A stretch of 64,000 nucleotides of DNA from Bacillus badius NBRC 15713. Its GTDB lineage: Bacteria; Bacillota; Bacilli; Bacillales; Domibacillaceae. How positions within the stretch are numbered: position 1 is the stretch's first letter; each line of letters starts with the position of its first letter. Of the stretch, positions 16,323 through 25,732 are shown one piece after another. The DNA lies in assembly GCF_001591605.1 (NCBI RefSeq), contig NZ_BCVF01000007.1, forward strand, positions 1 to 64,000, written 5' to 3'. The translations under genes and the position numbers were made by a program. The notes under the pieces were generated by a model. The model saw only the letters and a program-made list of their open reading frames with translations, was not told the origin of the DNA and made no database searches.

Positions 16323-17865
16323 ATCGCGCTTGTTTTTCAGCTCTGGCTCTCGCTGCCATTTGTTCTTCACTTTCTTGTCGAGATAGCTGAAGCCATTCAT
16401 CTTGTAATCCTTTATAGGTTGAGTAGCACATAACGAGCATTAAGACGGCAAGCGGAACAGCGGTGGCTACAAGTGCCGATTGAAGCCCTTGCAAACCGCC
16501 TGTCATAATCAGTACAACTGAGATCGCAGCGATCACCACTCCCCAAACAATTTTCGTCCGGTGCGCCGGATTCGGATTTCCATTCTCGCTAATCATGCCT
16601 AATACGAAAACAGCGGAGTTAGCTGATGTAATAAAGAAGATCAGCACCAGCACCATTGCCAGCACGCTTAGAAACGCACTCATCGGAAAATATTCAAAGA
16701 ACTGAAATAAAGCGGATGTCACGTCGGTTGATACGGCGGCAGCCAGTGCCTTTTCGCCCATATTTTGAATCAGGTGGATCGCGGAGCCGCCCATCACGGC
16801 GAACCAGAAGAAAGACCCAATCACAGGAATGAATACCGCTCCCATCATAAACTCTTTAATTGTCCGTCCTTTAGAAATGCGGGCAACAAAACTGCCAACG
16901 AGCGGCGCCCAGGCAATCCACCAGCCAAAATAGAACAATGTCCAGCTGGCAATCCAAGAGCCGTCACTGTAAGGTTCGGTACGGAAAGACATTCCGATAA
17001 AGTTTTGGGCATAATCGCCGATTCCTTGGAAAAAAATTTTAAAAATAGCCTGGGTCGGTCCCAGAAAAAGAACAAACCCCAGCAAAGCAAAAGCAAGCAG
17101 CATATTAAGGTTGGATAAATGTTTCATGGCTCCTTGAAGCCCTGAAACGGTAGAGCCTATATAAATGAGAGTAACTGCAATAATAATGAGTGCTTGTGTG
17201 CTGATGTTTACCGGGATTCCCCACAGAAAGCTCATGCCGCTGTTCACTTGAAGCGTCCCAAATCCAAGAGAGGTAGCAATGCCGATAACGATGGATAGAA
17301 TGACCATTACGTCAATCGCCTTGCCCGCTGAGCCTTTAATCTTATCCCCAATGAGCGGATAGAAAACAGAGCTCAAGGAAGACGGCAGTTTTTTTCGAAA
17401 CTGGAAGAAAGCCAAAGACACGCCTACGAGCGCATAACACGCCCAGGCTGATACCCCCCAATGCAAATAAACAAATTGCATGGCGAGCTTGGCCGATTCT
17501 TCAGAGGAGCCTTTTCCAAACGGAGGATCAATGTAATAAGAAACAGGCTCGGCTACTCCCCAAAAAACAAGGCTGATGCCGATCGAAGCGCTGAAGAGCA
17601 TGCCAATCCAAGTAGCGGTCTTATATTCCGGGCGGTCATTATCATCTCCTAAACGAATATGGCCGAACTTTGACAGCCCGATATACATACAAAAAGCAAA
17701 GAAAACAAAGACACTTCCAAGAATGAACCATCCTAAATAATTATAAATAAAATTTAATGATGAATTAGAAAACCTCTCTAGTTGCTTCGGTGCCAATACA
17801 CCGATACTGATTAGCAACAAGCTGGCCGCCAAAGAGGTATAAAAGACAGCTTTTTTGTGTGTCAT
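16321..17865 (-). CDS. BCCT-family transporter for carnitine/betaine-type substrates
   Basis: 514-aa betaine/carnitine/choline transporter with twelve membrane segments. The family signature FYFGWWIAWAPLVGSFVARI and the helix-4 aromatic GLSKFGHIRLG to ISLVFWGVAEPVSYY regions are present. The C-terminal tail is short, unlike the long osmosensing tail of BetP, so a catabolic uptake role is more likely than osmoregulation. It is the last gene of the Rieske cluster, 182 bp after the D-malate dehydrogenase gene, with a GC-rich hairpin in between. Carnitine is the favoured substrate by context; glycine betaine or choline remain possible. Confidence 0.87.
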   Translation of the reverse strand: MTHKKAVFYTSLAASLLLISIGVLAPKQLERFSNSSLNFIYNYLGWFILGSVFVFFAFCMYIGLSKFGHIRLGDDNDRPEYKTATWIGMLFSASIGISLVFWGVAEPVSYYIDPPFGKGSSEESAKLAMQFVYLHWGVSAWACYALVGVSLAFFQFRKKLPSSLSSVFYPLIGDKIKGSAGKAIDVMVILSIVIGIATSLGFGTLQVNSGMSFLWGIPVNISTQALIIIAVTLIYIGSTVSGLQGAMKHLSNLNMLLAFALLGFVLFLGPTQAIFKIFFQGIGDYAQNFIGMSFRTEPYSDGSWIASWTLFYFGWWIAWAPLVGSFVARISKGRTIKEFMMGAVFIPVIGSFFWFAVMGGSAIHLIQNMGEKALAAAVSTDVTSALFQFFEYFPMSAFLSVLAMVLVLIFFITSANSAVFVLGMISENGNPNPAHRTKIVWGVVIAAISVVLIMTGGLQGLQSALVATAVPLAVLMLVMCYSTYKGLQDEWLQLSRQESEEQMAARARAEKQAR

Positions 17866-18000
17866 CCAATCACTCCTTATTAGATTGTTTTACATTCTGT
17901 GCGACATTCTTGCTGCAATGTAAGCGGTTTCTATACATTAAATAGACAGATGGAACAAGGAATAATTGGCTATTTTCAACGTAACGCGTTAGCATCACTC

Positions 18001-18036
18001 GGCCGGCGGCAGCTGAAAAGCTCTTTGCCGCCGGCC
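18001..18036 (-). other. Strong GC-rich hairpin between dehydrogenase and BCCT gene
   Basis: 11-bp perfect stem GGCCGGCGGCA / TGCCGCCGGCC with a 14-nt loop. The T-rich flank is on the plus strand (GTTTTATTTTTT), while the operon runs on the minus strand, so it is not a standard terminator there. It could be an mRNA-stability or attenuation element reducing expression of the transporter. Confidence 0.6.
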
Positions 18037-18047
18037 GGGCGGTTGTT

Positions 18048-19124
18048 TTATTTTTTAGCCAGCGAAGCGACAATCTCTACCACCCGGTCGCCGACCTCAG
18101 CGGTAGAGGCCGTGCCCCCCATATCAGGTGTTAATACTTGCTGTTCCAACAGCAGCTGCTCGATGGCATTCAAGACGGTTTTTCCGTAGTCTTCGCAGCC
18201 AAAAAAGTCCAGCATTTGGCTTGCAGACCAAATAGAAGCGAGCGGGTTGGCCAATCCCTGCCCGGCAATATCGGGAGCTGATCCGTGAATCGGCTCAAAC
18301 ATGGATGGGTAGTGCCTTTCCGGATTAATATTAGCGCCAGCAGCAAGACCAATCCCGCCGGCAAGCGCGGCGCCTAAATCTGTTAAGATATCTCCGAACA
18401 AGTTGGAGGTAACCACTACTTCGAAACGCTTCGGATCTTTAATCATCAGCATGGCTGCCGCGTCGACTAAATAAGAAGCCGTTTCAACTTCCGGGTAGTC
18501 CCTGCTGACCTCTTCGAATACTTGATCCCAAAAAACCATCGAATAATTCAAAGCATTCGCTTTAGAAATACTTGTGAGCGACCGTCCTTCTCTTTTAGCC
18601 GTTTCGAATGCATAACGAATAATGCGCTCTGTTCCTTTGCGGGAAAACACACTGTTTTGCAAGACGACTTCATTTTCTTGTCCCTTAAACAGCCAGTCAC
18701 CGGCTCCGGCATATTCGCCTTCACTATTCTCACGAATAAATAGCATATTAATGTCCTCGCGGTTCACATCGACAAGCGGCAGATGCGCCCCTTTTAACAG
18801 CTTAATCGGACGAATATTGACATATTGGTCAAAGCTTTTGCGAATTTTTAACAGGAGCTCCCAAAGCGACACATGATCGGGAACCCCCGGAAACCCGACA
18901 GCTCCTAAATAAATAGCATCAAACTCTTTCAGTTGTTCAATCCCGTTATCGTCCATCATCTTGCCATGCTTCGCATAAAACTCGCATCCCCACGGAAAAT
19001 AAGTAAAGTCAAACCGGAAGCCTGAATCCAGCTCAGCTGTTTTATTTAATACTTTAATGCCTTCATCAATCACCTCGGGACCAATTCCATCTCCGGCAAT
19101 TACCGCTATTTTAAATGTTTTCAC
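18048..19124 (-). CDS. Tartrate / D-malate dehydrogenase (decarboxylating)
   Basis: 358-aa member of the isocitrate/isopropylmalate dehydrogenase family. The N-terminus KIAVIAGDGIGPEVIDEG, the segment EGEYAGAGD, active-site residues near NALNYSMVFWDQVFEEV, TSNLFGDILTDLGAALAGG and the NAD region EPIHGSAPDIAG are all present. The FDFTYFPWGCEFYAKHGKMM stretch is typical of tartrate dehydrogenase/D-malate dehydrogenase (TtuC/DmlA). It would convert D-malate to pyruvate plus CO2 with NAD. It starts with GTG after GAGGGAG, 18 bp downstream of the aldehyde dehydrogenase stop, and fits the last step of carnitine breakdown. Confidence 0.87.
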   Translation of the reverse strand: MKTFKIAVIAGDGIGPEVIDEGIKVLNKTAELDSGFRFDFTYFPWGCEFYAKHGKMMDDNGIEQLKEFDAIYLGAVGFPGVPDHVSLWELLLKIRKSFDQYVNIRPIKLLKGAHLPLVDVNREDINMLFIRENSEGEYAGAGDWLFKGQENEVVLQNSVFSRKGTERIIRYAFETAKREGRSLTSISKANALNYSMVFWDQVFEEVSRDYPEVETASYLVDAAAMLMIKDPKRFEVVVTSNLFGDILTDLGAALAGGIGLAAGANINPERHYPSMFEPIHGSAPDIAGQGLANPLASIWSASQMLDFFGCEDYGKTVLNAIEQLLLEQQVLTPDMGGTASTAEVGDRVVEIVASLAKK

Positions 19125-19142
19125 TGTAATCTCCCTCGTTTT

Positions 19143-20594
19143 TCAACTTTGATTCCAAACGACCAGCTTCATTTCAGTCATTTCTTCCACTGCATATTTA
19201 ATGCCTTCGCGTCCTGTTCCGCTTTCCTTAACGCCTCCGTATGGCATTTGGTCAACGCGGTAGGTTGGGACATCATTGATGATGACACCGCCTACTTGCA
19301 GTTCTTGCGATGCGTATAAAGCAGTCTTAATATCATTTGTATAGATTCCTGCCTGCAGTCCATAGCGGGAATCATTCACCTGTTCAACCGCTTCTTCGAT
19401 ACTGTCTATTTGATTTACTACAACAACCGGGGCGAATGCCTCTTGACACGATACCTTTAACTTACGATCTGCACCCGTAATGATAGTTGGCTCCAAAATG
19501 CCGTTTTTCAGCTTGCCTCCCGTAATGATCTGGGCATCACTTGCTTTCGTTTCTTCCATCCATTCCAGTAAACGGTCAGCTTCCCCTTTAGCGATCAAAG
19601 CGGAAATATACGTTTCTGGATCAAGCGGGTCCCCTGCTTTAAGCTGTTTAGCCGCCTTGGTAAATTTCTCGACGAACTCCTCATATATTTCCCGGTGGGC
19701 ATATACACGCTGAAGAGAAATGCAGACTTGGCCTTGGTTAGAAAAAGCCCCCATAATACAGCGATCAATGATTTCATCAATTTTCACGCTTTTATCAATA
19801 ATCAGCGCCGAGTTAGAACCGAGCTCCAGCGTTGTCTTCTTCAGCCCGGCTTTCTTGCGGATGCTGATACCGACACTGGGGCTGCCCGTAAATGTAATCA
19901 TGCTGACACGCTCATCTTCCACAATGGCATCGCCTACTGTCCCGCCGGGTCCTGTCACCACATTGAGCACGCCTGCCGGAAGCCCCGCTTCTGCAAAGAT
20001 CTCGGCAATGAAAAGAGCAGACAAAGGTGTTTGTGAAGCAGGCTTTAATACAATTGTATTGCCTGCTGCGACAGCCGGACCGACTTTATGGGCCACCAGG
20101 TTAAGCGGAAAGTTGAACGGCGTAATCGCGCCGATAACACCGATCGGCTCTCTGACGGTATAACCGATCCGGCCAGCGCCTCCGGCAGCTGCGTCAAAAG
20201 GAATCGTTTCGCCATGAATTCTTTTCGCTTCTTCCGCCGAGAACTTATACGTCTCAATCGTTCTTGCTACTTCTGCCTGCGCAAACATAATAGGCTTGGC
20301 AGATTCTCGGGAAATGATTTCAGCAGCTTCATCCGCTCTTTCCTTTAACAAGGCCGCCACCCGTTCTAAAATTTCAGCCCGCTGATAGGCAGGCATTTTT
20401 CCAATCACTTTACACGCATGATAAGCAGCTGTGATAGCTTGCTTCGTCAGATGGCGGTCCGCCATGGCAATTTGAGCGATCTCTTCCCCGGAATAAGGAG
20501 AGTAAAGCGGTGCGTAGGCTGGCGCTTCTATTTTTGTACCATTGATGAAAAGAAATTGTTTGATGGACTTCGCTTGATTCGCTAATCTACTCAT
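19143..20594 (-). CDS. Aldehyde dehydrogenase, probable malic semialdehyde dehydrogenase
   Basis: 483-aa NAD(P)-dependent aldehyde dehydrogenase. Catalytic Glu257 (TLELGSNS) and Cys291 (NQGQVCISLQR) are present; the YKFSAEEAKRIHGETIPFD region places it near the lactaldehyde/GapN/semialdehyde group. The ATG at 20594 is chosen because GGAGG lies 6 nt upstream. It overlaps the end of the Rieske gene by 8 nt, so translation is coupled. In carnitine catabolism the Rieske enzyme releases malic semialdehyde, which this enzyme would oxidise to malate. Betaine aldehyde is the other reasonable substrate. Confidence 0.87.
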   Translation of the reverse strand: MSRLANQAKSIKQFLFINGTKIEAPAYAPLYSPYSGEEIAQIAMADRHLTKQAITAAYHACKVIGKMPAYQRAEILERVAALLKERADEAAEIISRESAKPIMFAQAEVARTIETYKFSAEEAKRIHGETIPFDAAAGGAGRIGYTVREPIGVIGAITPFNFPLNLVAHKVGPAVAAGNTIVLKPASQTPLSALFIAEIFAEAGLPAGVLNVVTGPGGTVGDAIVEDERVSMITFTGSPSVGISIRKKAGLKKTTLELGSNSALIIDKSVKIDEIIDRCIMGAFSNQGQVCISLQRVYAHREIYEEFVEKFTKAAKQLKAGDPLDPETYISALIAKGEADRLLEWMEETKASDAQIITGGKLKNGILEPTIITGADRKLKVSCQEAFAPVVVVNQIDSIEEAVEQVNDSRYGLQAGIYTNDIKTALYASQELQVGGVIINDVPTYRVDQMPYGGVKESGTGREGIKYAVEEMTEMKLVVWNQS

Positions 20595-21669
20595 TGAGAG
20601 CCTCCAGCACCATTTCATGAAATTGAACAATTGCCTTTTCAGAAGAAGAATAAACCCCTTTTTTAAATGCGCGGGAACGGAAGCCAATTTGCTCCAACTC
20701 CACGAGTTCTACGTCCTCCTGGCGGACCTGCTCAGCAAAAGCGACCAAGTCTTTTTCCTCTTGGGTTAAATTCTCATCACGGAAATAATAAGTATAGACG
20801 GCTAGCGTGTTCTCATGATCGATTGGAAGCATTTGAATAGTAGCCATATTTCCTGGACCGGGATAAATCGTCACCATTAAATTCGGCCACAACCAGTAGA
20901 AAGACCCCCCTTGCATTTCTGCTTGATTTAAATCAACAGACCCGTAGTTTTTATCAGGCTTGACGATCGTTCCCTGAATGGAGTAGTTCTCACAAGTGAT
21001 AATTTGATAATCATCCATATCCAAGGCGGCGACGAAGCTAGGGTGCGCCACATGGCAATGATCACATTCTAAATAATTATCAATAAATGCCTTCCAGTTC
21101 GCTTGAATGATTCTTGTTTTTTGATGGGTTCGCTTTAATTTGCCCAGAAACGGAAACTTGCTGAGCCTTTCAAAGAAATCCCCGTAAGACTCACTAAGCG
21201 GCTTTGCCTGGTCATCCAGATTCACAAAAATTAAAGATTCCAAGATTTCCATGCGAACCGGGCGCAAACAAGCATCTTGCACACAAGCCGCATCTTCCCC
21301 CCTAAAGTTTGGCGCTTTGTTTAATTTTCCGTCCAATTTAAAGGTCCAGCCATGATAGCCGCATTGAAGAATTTTCTTCTTGCCGGCCTCACTCTTTTCA
21401 AGTTTTGTCGCACGGTGCGGACAGACATTGTAAAAAGCGCGGATGACTTCATCCTGACCGCGGATAACGATAATAGGCTCTTTAGCTACTTCAGTTGTAA
21501 AGAAAGAGCCCGGTTTCTCCAATTGACTGACATGCCCCACAAGCTGCCAGGACTTTGAGAAAATCAAATCCATTTCCTTATCCAAGACTTTTGGGTCTGT
21601 ATACAGATCGTAAGTCATCGTTCTTTCAAATGTCCGATTTGTCGCATTCTCTACTTTATTATAAGCCAT
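20587..21669 (-). CDS. Rieske oxygenase, CntA/GbcA-type (candidate carnitine monooxygenase)
   Basis: 360-aa Rieske non-haem iron oxygenase alpha subunit. The [2Fe-2S] ligands are Cys83/His85 (CPHR) and Cys103/His106 (CGYHGWTF). The mononuclear site in NYLECDHCHVAHP uses His204 and His209. The bridging residue is Glu201 rather than the Asp of aromatic dioxygenases, a feature shared with carnitine, choline and glycine betaine monooxygenases. It likely hydroxylates carnitine next to nitrogen, releasing trimethylamine and malic semialdehyde. It is flanked by ferredoxin and aldehyde dehydrogenase genes, with no beta subunit. The substrate is inferred from the operon. Confidence 0.85.
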   Translation of the reverse strand: MAYNKVENATNRTFERTMTYDLYTDPKVLDKEMDLIFSKSWQLVGHVSQLEKPGSFFTTEVAKEPIIVIRGQDEVIRAFYNVCPHRATKLEKSEAGKKKILQCGYHGWTFKLDGKLNKAPNFRGEDAACVQDACLRPVRMEILESLIFVNLDDQAKPLSESYGDFFERLSKFPFLGKLKRTHQKTRIIQANWKAFIDNYLECDHCHVAHPSFVAALDMDDYQIITCENYSIQGTIVKPDKNYGSVDLNQAEMQGGSFYWLWPNLMVTIYPGPGNMATIQMLPIDHENTLAVYTYYFRDENLTQEEKDLVAFAEQVRQEDVELVELEQIGFRSRAFKKGVYSSSEKAIVQFHEMVLEALNE

Positions 21670-21706
21670 TATTCATTCCCCTTTGCAAGTTTACTGATTT
21701 GCCGCT

Positions 21707-21958
<252 letters not shown>

Positions 21959-22006
21959 CTATCTCCTTTCTCTCCTCTTATTGCTAGTCTGCTTGACTTT
22001 CAGCTG

Positions 22007-23023
22007 TCAGACCGATGGAGCGCTTTTGCTTTTTTCTCCCATGACGCTTGTGCTATGAAGCGGCTGCACTTTCGCTTGCGGGTCAATATACACTTTGGCG
22101 TTGCTGACAGCGGTTGGCGCTTCCCCAAAGCCGCTCGCTATCAGTTTCACTTTTCCTTCATAAGTACAACTATCACCAGCCGCGTAAATTCCTTCAATGC
22201 TTGTTTCCATCCGGGAGTTCACCACAATGGAATGGCCATCGATTTCAAGCCCCCACTCTTTAATTGGACCGAGTGAAGAAACAAATCCATAGTTAACCAG
22301 TACATCATCAACCTCTAGTTCAAGCGGTTCGCCAGTCTTTGCTTCCTTCACAATGACTGCTTCAACTCTTTCTTCGCCTGCAAGCCCAGCCGGCACATAG
22401 GGAGTTAAAATACGCACGCTGGACTGTTTCAGCTGCTCGACACTGTGCTCATGGGCACGGAATGTATCCCGGCGATGAATCAGGGTCACTTTTTCAGCAA
22501 CCGGTTCCAGCATTAAGGCCCAGTCAACCGCAGAGTCTCCACCGCCGAACACGACCACCTTCTTTCCTGTAAATTGACTTAAGTCGCGAACAAAATAGTG
22601 AAGATTCGTGTTTTCAAACTTTTCTTCTCCTTCTATCTTCAGCTTGCGCGGCTGAAAGGCTCCATTGCCAGCCGTAATAATCACCGCTTTAGCATAATGG
22701 GTTTTCTGGTTTGTTGTGATAGCCAGTACACCATCAGTTGTCCGTACAATGCTCTCTACGGACTCCCCAAGACACACCGCTGTTTCAAATTGGTTCATTT
22801 GCTCCGTTAATTGATCGACAAGCTCCTGAGCCCGCACCTTCGGAAAGCCGGCGATATCGTAAATATATTTTTCGGGATATAAAGCCGATAATTGGCCGCC
22901 AAGCTGCGGAAGACTTTCAATCACCTTTACCGATGCCTGGCGCATCCCTGCATAAAAAGCGGTAAACAATCCGACTGGTCCTCCGCCGATAATCGTAATA
23001 TCAAATACTGTAGGCTGCTCCAT
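22007..23023 (-). CDS. YumC-type ferredoxin-NADP+ reductase
   Basis: 338-aa FAD flavoprotein of the thioredoxin-reductase-like ferredoxin reductase group. The FAD site [16 protein letters not shown] lies at the N-terminus, the NADP site [16 protein letters not shown] mid-protein, and [22 protein letters not shown] near the C-terminus. It matches B. subtilis YumC closely along its length but lacks the CxxC of thioredoxin reductases. The ATG at 23023 sits 7 nt after GAGGGGG. It is the first gene of the operon behind a sigma-54 promoter, and completes an NADPH to ferredoxin to Rieske oxygenase chain. Confidence 0.9.
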   Translation of the reverse strand: MEQPTVFDITIIGGGPVGLFTAFYAGMRQASVKVIESLPQLGGQLSALYPEKYIYDIAGFPKVRAQELVDQLTEQMNQFETAVCLGESVESIVRTTDGVLAITTNQKTHYAKAVIITAGNGAFQPRKLKIEGEEKFENTNLHYFVRDLSQFTGKKVVVFGGGDSAVDWALMLEPVAEKVTLIHRRDTFRAHEHSVEQLKQSSVRILTPYVPAGLAGEERVEAVIVKEAKTGEPLELEVDDVLVNYGFVSSLGPIKEWGLEIDGHSIVVNSRMETSIEGIYAAGDSCTYEGKVKLIASGFGEAPTAVSNAKVYIDPQAKVQPLHSTSVMGEKSKSAPSV

Positions 23024-23091
23024 CGCCATTCCCCCTCTGATATGAAATATGCCTCTTATCTTCAAACACGCTTAGGTTTGCTTATTCTGTA

Positions 23092-23108
23092 TGCAATTAA
23101 GATGCCAA
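23092..23108 (-). promoter_or_regulatory. Sigma-54 (-24/-12) promoter of the Rieske operon
   Basis: On the minus strand TTGGCATCTTAATTGCA matches YTGGCACGNNNNTTGCW with the GG and GC elements exactly 12 nt apart. The start of transcription would fall near 23081, about 58 nt before the reductase ATG. The divergent gene encodes a sigma-54 activator, which supports function. Confidence 0.8.
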
Positions 23109-23167
23109 GGCAGAAAAATAGCGAAAATAATAAAAATATACCGAAAATTCTTTCTAATTATCCGTTA

Positions 23168-23189
23168 ATTGAGTTATATTTAACTCAAT
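23168..23189. promoter_or_regulatory. Palindromic upstream activator site
   Basis: Perfect 9-bp inverted repeat ATTGAGTTA-N4-TAACTCAAT centred about 97 bp upstream of the predicted start of the sigma-54 operon, the usual enhancer distance. A second, smaller repeat AGTCA-AAAA-TGACT lies at 23203-23216, nearer the activator gene. Likely binding site of the adjacent activator. Confidence 0.65.
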
Positions 23190-23243
23190 ATAGAGAGTGC
23201 ATAGTCAAAAATGACTCACTTTTTTAAAAAAGGAGGAGCATAT

Positions 23244-24632
23244 ATGAAGCAGCCGAACGAAGAAAGCAGTGTAGAAATGACACTGCAAACGTTATTAAAA
23301 ATTCTGGATCATTCTTCTGATGAAATCTTCGTTCTTGATGGCGAAAAAAGAATTCTTTATGTCAACCAAGCATGCGAACGCCATTACGGGTTAAAGCCGA
23401 CAGATGTCATCGGCAAATATAATGTAGAATTATTTGAGAAAGGCTATTGGAAGCCTTCTATCGTTCCAGAGGTGTATAGGAGAAAAAAGCCTTGTTATCT
23501 AAAGCAACAAACGTACATTGGCGCGGAGCTGCTTACCTCTGCGGTTCCTCTTTTAAATGAAGCGGGAGATATTGAGCTTGTTGTGATTACATCGACCGAA
23601 GCGCAGACGTATAAAATGGTCAAAGCAAAAGAAGAGGCTAATGAGTCAAATACAACTCACCTTAAAGAAGAAGCTGAACGGATTGTAACGAACAGCGAAA
23701 AAATCAAACAAATTATCTCTTTCTGTGAAAAAGTGGCACCTACCGATTCGACCATTTTGATCGAGGGGGAGTCCGGCACAGGCAAAGGAGTGCTCGCTCA
23801 TTTTGTTCATCAAATCAGCCGGCGGAAAAACGGGCCGTTTTTGACGATTAATTGCGCAGCTATCCCGGAAGAGCTGCTCGAATCAGAGCTGTTCGGCTAC
23901 GCCAAGGGCGCATTTACCGGTGCAAGCAAATCTGGAAAACCCGGCTTAATTGAAGCAGCCGACAGCGGCACCGTCTTTCTCGATGAGATTGGGGAAATGC
24001 CTCTCTCTTTGCAGGCAAAGCTGCTGCAGGTCATTCAGGACAAACAATTTATCCCAGTTGGCGGCAGTGAAACAAAAAAAGTCAACATCCGGATTATTGC
24101 CGCCACAAACCAAAACCTAGTAAATATGGTCAAGGATAAAAAATTCCGAGAGGACTTGTTTTACCGGCTTAACGTGATTGACATCCAGCTTCCGCCGCTG
24201 CGGGAGCGAAGAGAAGATATCATTCCCTTAACCTATAATTTTTTAAATAAATTTAACGAAAAGTACCACACGAACAAAGTGATTTCTGAAGAATGCCTGA
24301 ATATATTGATTCATTATGATTGGCCGGGCAACGTGCGGCAGCTGGAAAATTTACTTGAGCGACTGGTCGTGATTAGCGATTCGGTGATTCAAGCAACCGA
24401 TCTGCCGGATATGATCACTGAAAATGCCGGTCCGATTACCAGACTCTCCCTGCCGCATACATTGGATCAAGCTTTAGAGGAAACAAAGCGCACCTTCATT
24501 AGAAGAGCCTATCAAACACATAAATCATCAAGAAAAGTAGCCGGGGATCTCGGAATCAGCCAAACAAAAGCTTCACGGCTCATTCGGCAGTATTGCGGGG
24601 ATTTAATCGAACCAAGAAAAGTTGACCAATAA
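23244..24632 (+). CDS. PAS-domain sigma-54-dependent activator of the Rieske operon
   Basis: 462-aa enhancer-binding protein. An N-terminal PAS domain (about residues 10-125, EIFVLDGEKRILYVNQACERHYG) precedes an AAA+ domain with Walker A GESGTGKG, the sigma-54 contact loop GAFTGA and Walker B TVFLDEIGE. A TyrR-like HTH lies at the C-terminus (KSSRKVAGDLGISQTKASRLI). The ATG at 23244 follows AGGAGGAG. It is divergent from the Rieske operon, whose promoter is of the sigma-54 class, so it is its probable activator. The PAS domain may sense the substrate. Confidence 0.9.
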   Translation: MKQPNEESSVEMTLQTLLKILDHSSDEIFVLDGEKRILYVNQACERHYGLKPTDVIGKYNVELFEKGYWKPSIVPEVYRRKKPCYLKQQTYIGAELLTSAVPLLNEAGDIELVVITSTEAQTYKMVKAKEEANESNTTHLKEEAERIVTNSEKIKQIISFCEKVAPTDSTILIEGESGTGKGVLAHFVHQISRRKNGPFLTINCAAIPEELLESELFGYAKGAFTGASKSGKPGLIEAADSGTVFLDEIGEMPLSLQAKLLQVIQDKQFIPVGGSETKKVNIRIIAATNQNLVNMVKDKKFREDLFYRLNVIDIQLPPLRERREDIIPLTYNFLNKFNEKYHTNKVISEECLNILIHYDWPGNVRQLENLLERLVVISDSVIQATDLPDMITENAGPITRLSLPHTLDQALEETKRTFIRRAYQTHKSSRKVAGDLGISQTKASRLIRQYCGDLIEPRKVDQ

Positions 24633-24638
24633 AAATAG

Positions 24639-24671
24639 GCCTTCTCCAAATGGAAAAGGCTTGCTTTTTTT
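24639..24671. terminator. Terminator between activator and yitT-like gene
   Basis: GCCTT-CTCC-AAAT-GGA-AAAGGC imperfect hairpin followed by TTGCTTTTTTT on the plus strand; the minus strand has an A-rich complement that reads TATTTTTATTGG, serving the convergent gene. Confidence 0.7.
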
Positions 24672-25482
24672 AAGAGGCGCGGTGAAATGAACCGACGACT
24701 TCCACCGTTTGAGTGACATTCACAAATGCCTGAGGATCGACTTCATGAATCATTTTCTTTACATCCGTAAGCTGATAGCGGGTAATAACGGTAACAAGCA
24801 CCGCACGTCCTTCACCTGTGTAGGCTCCTTCACCGTTCATTACCGTAATGCCCCGATACAAATTGGAGAGAAGCTTCTCCTTCACTTCTTCCCCTTTAGA
24901 TGTAATGATCATGACAGTCAGTTTCACATGGTTGGTATGAATCATATCGATCACTTTCCCGGTCGCATAAATGGTGATCATTGTATTAAGAGCCGCATCC
25001 CAGCTGAAAATAAAACCGGAAGCAAGGACAACGACAGCATTCATGGCTGTTAAAATAGTACCAATTGGAAAATCCTTTTTCTTTGTCAACAGCATGGCAA
25101 GAATATCAAATCCGCCTGATGATCCGGAAGCGCGAAAAATCAAGCCAATGCCGGCTCCGGTTATCACCCCGCCGAATACAGCAGACAAGATCGGCTCTGT
25201 TGACACTTTAATAATCGGAATAGCATAGAGACTAAATGAAATGGCCAGCACCGACAAAATCGTATAACTGATAAAACGTTTCCCGAGCTTCATTAAGCCA
25301 ATGACGAGCAGCGGCAAATTTAAAAGAAGGTTTACTACGCCCGTATTTAAAGGAGTGATCAGACCAAACATAATCGCTACCCCGCTCAATCCGCTGCTTA
25401 ATATCTCATGCGGAATGAGAAAGAAATTATAAGCTACCCCTACTAAAAATGAACCGAACAAAATCAGTCCAACGTTTTTCAT
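24670..25482 (-). CDS. YitT-family membrane protein (DUF161 + DUF2179)
   Basis: 270 aa with five to six hydrophobic segments in residues 1-175 (two YitT repeats; GSSGGFDILAMLLTKKKDFPIG is the characteristic loop), then a soluble C-terminal DUF2179 domain (residues 185-262, LTVMIITSKGEEVKEKLLSNL...RGITVMNGEGAYTG). B. subtilis has several paralogues (YitT, YqfU, YvjA, YpjC, YxkD), none with a firm biochemical role. It stands alone between terminators. Confidence 0.85.
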   Translation of the reverse strand: MKNVGLILFGSFLVGVAYNFFLIPHEILSSGLSGVAIMFGLITPLNTGVVNLLLNLPLLVIGLMKLGKRFISYTILSVLAISFSLYAIPIIKVSTEPILSAVFGGVITGAGIGLIFRASGSSGGFDILAMLLTKKKDFPIGTILTAMNAVVVLASGFIFSWDAALNTMITIYATGKVIDMIHTNHVKLTVMIITSKGEEVKEKLLSNLYRGITVMNGEGAYTGEGRAVLVTVITRYQLTDVKKMIHEVDPQAFVNVTQTVEVVGSFHRAS

Positions 25483-25624
25483 TTCATCTCTCCCTTCTCC
25501 TATCCACCCTTTAATTGTTCCTATTATAAGGGGGAAACGAGAGATTCAAGAGATGATAGTTTTTTCTGAAAATCCAGACTCATGAAATGGAGGGGAATTA
25601 TTCCTGATGGGCGGCAAAGAGTGG

Positions 25625-25721
25625 TTTATAAGCGAATCTATGTGCTTTATGAGCGAAATGCGCCTATTTATGCGCGCAAAAGCCCCTTTTACGCGCGAAA
25701 CGTGTGCATTTATGCACATTC
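25625..25721. repeat. Tandem array of degenerate 21-bp units
   Basis: Four and a half contiguous 21-bp units, each starting TTTAT/TTTAC and containing a (G/C)GCGA-like core, at 25625, 25646, 25667, 25688 and 25709. In one plus frame they translate to a repeated YARN/YERN pattern, but no ribosome site or codon signature supports a protein. They lie between the yitT-like and mhqR-like genes and overlap the approach to the end of the latter. Confidence 0.7.
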
Positions 25722-25732
25722 TCCTTTTTTAT

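Noticed and set aside
16321-21669. Assignment as a glycine betaine demethylation pathway
   Set aside because: Genes for dimethylglycine and sarcosine oxidation, expected in that route, are absent, while aldehyde and D-malate dehydrogenases, unneeded there, are present. Not fully excluded.
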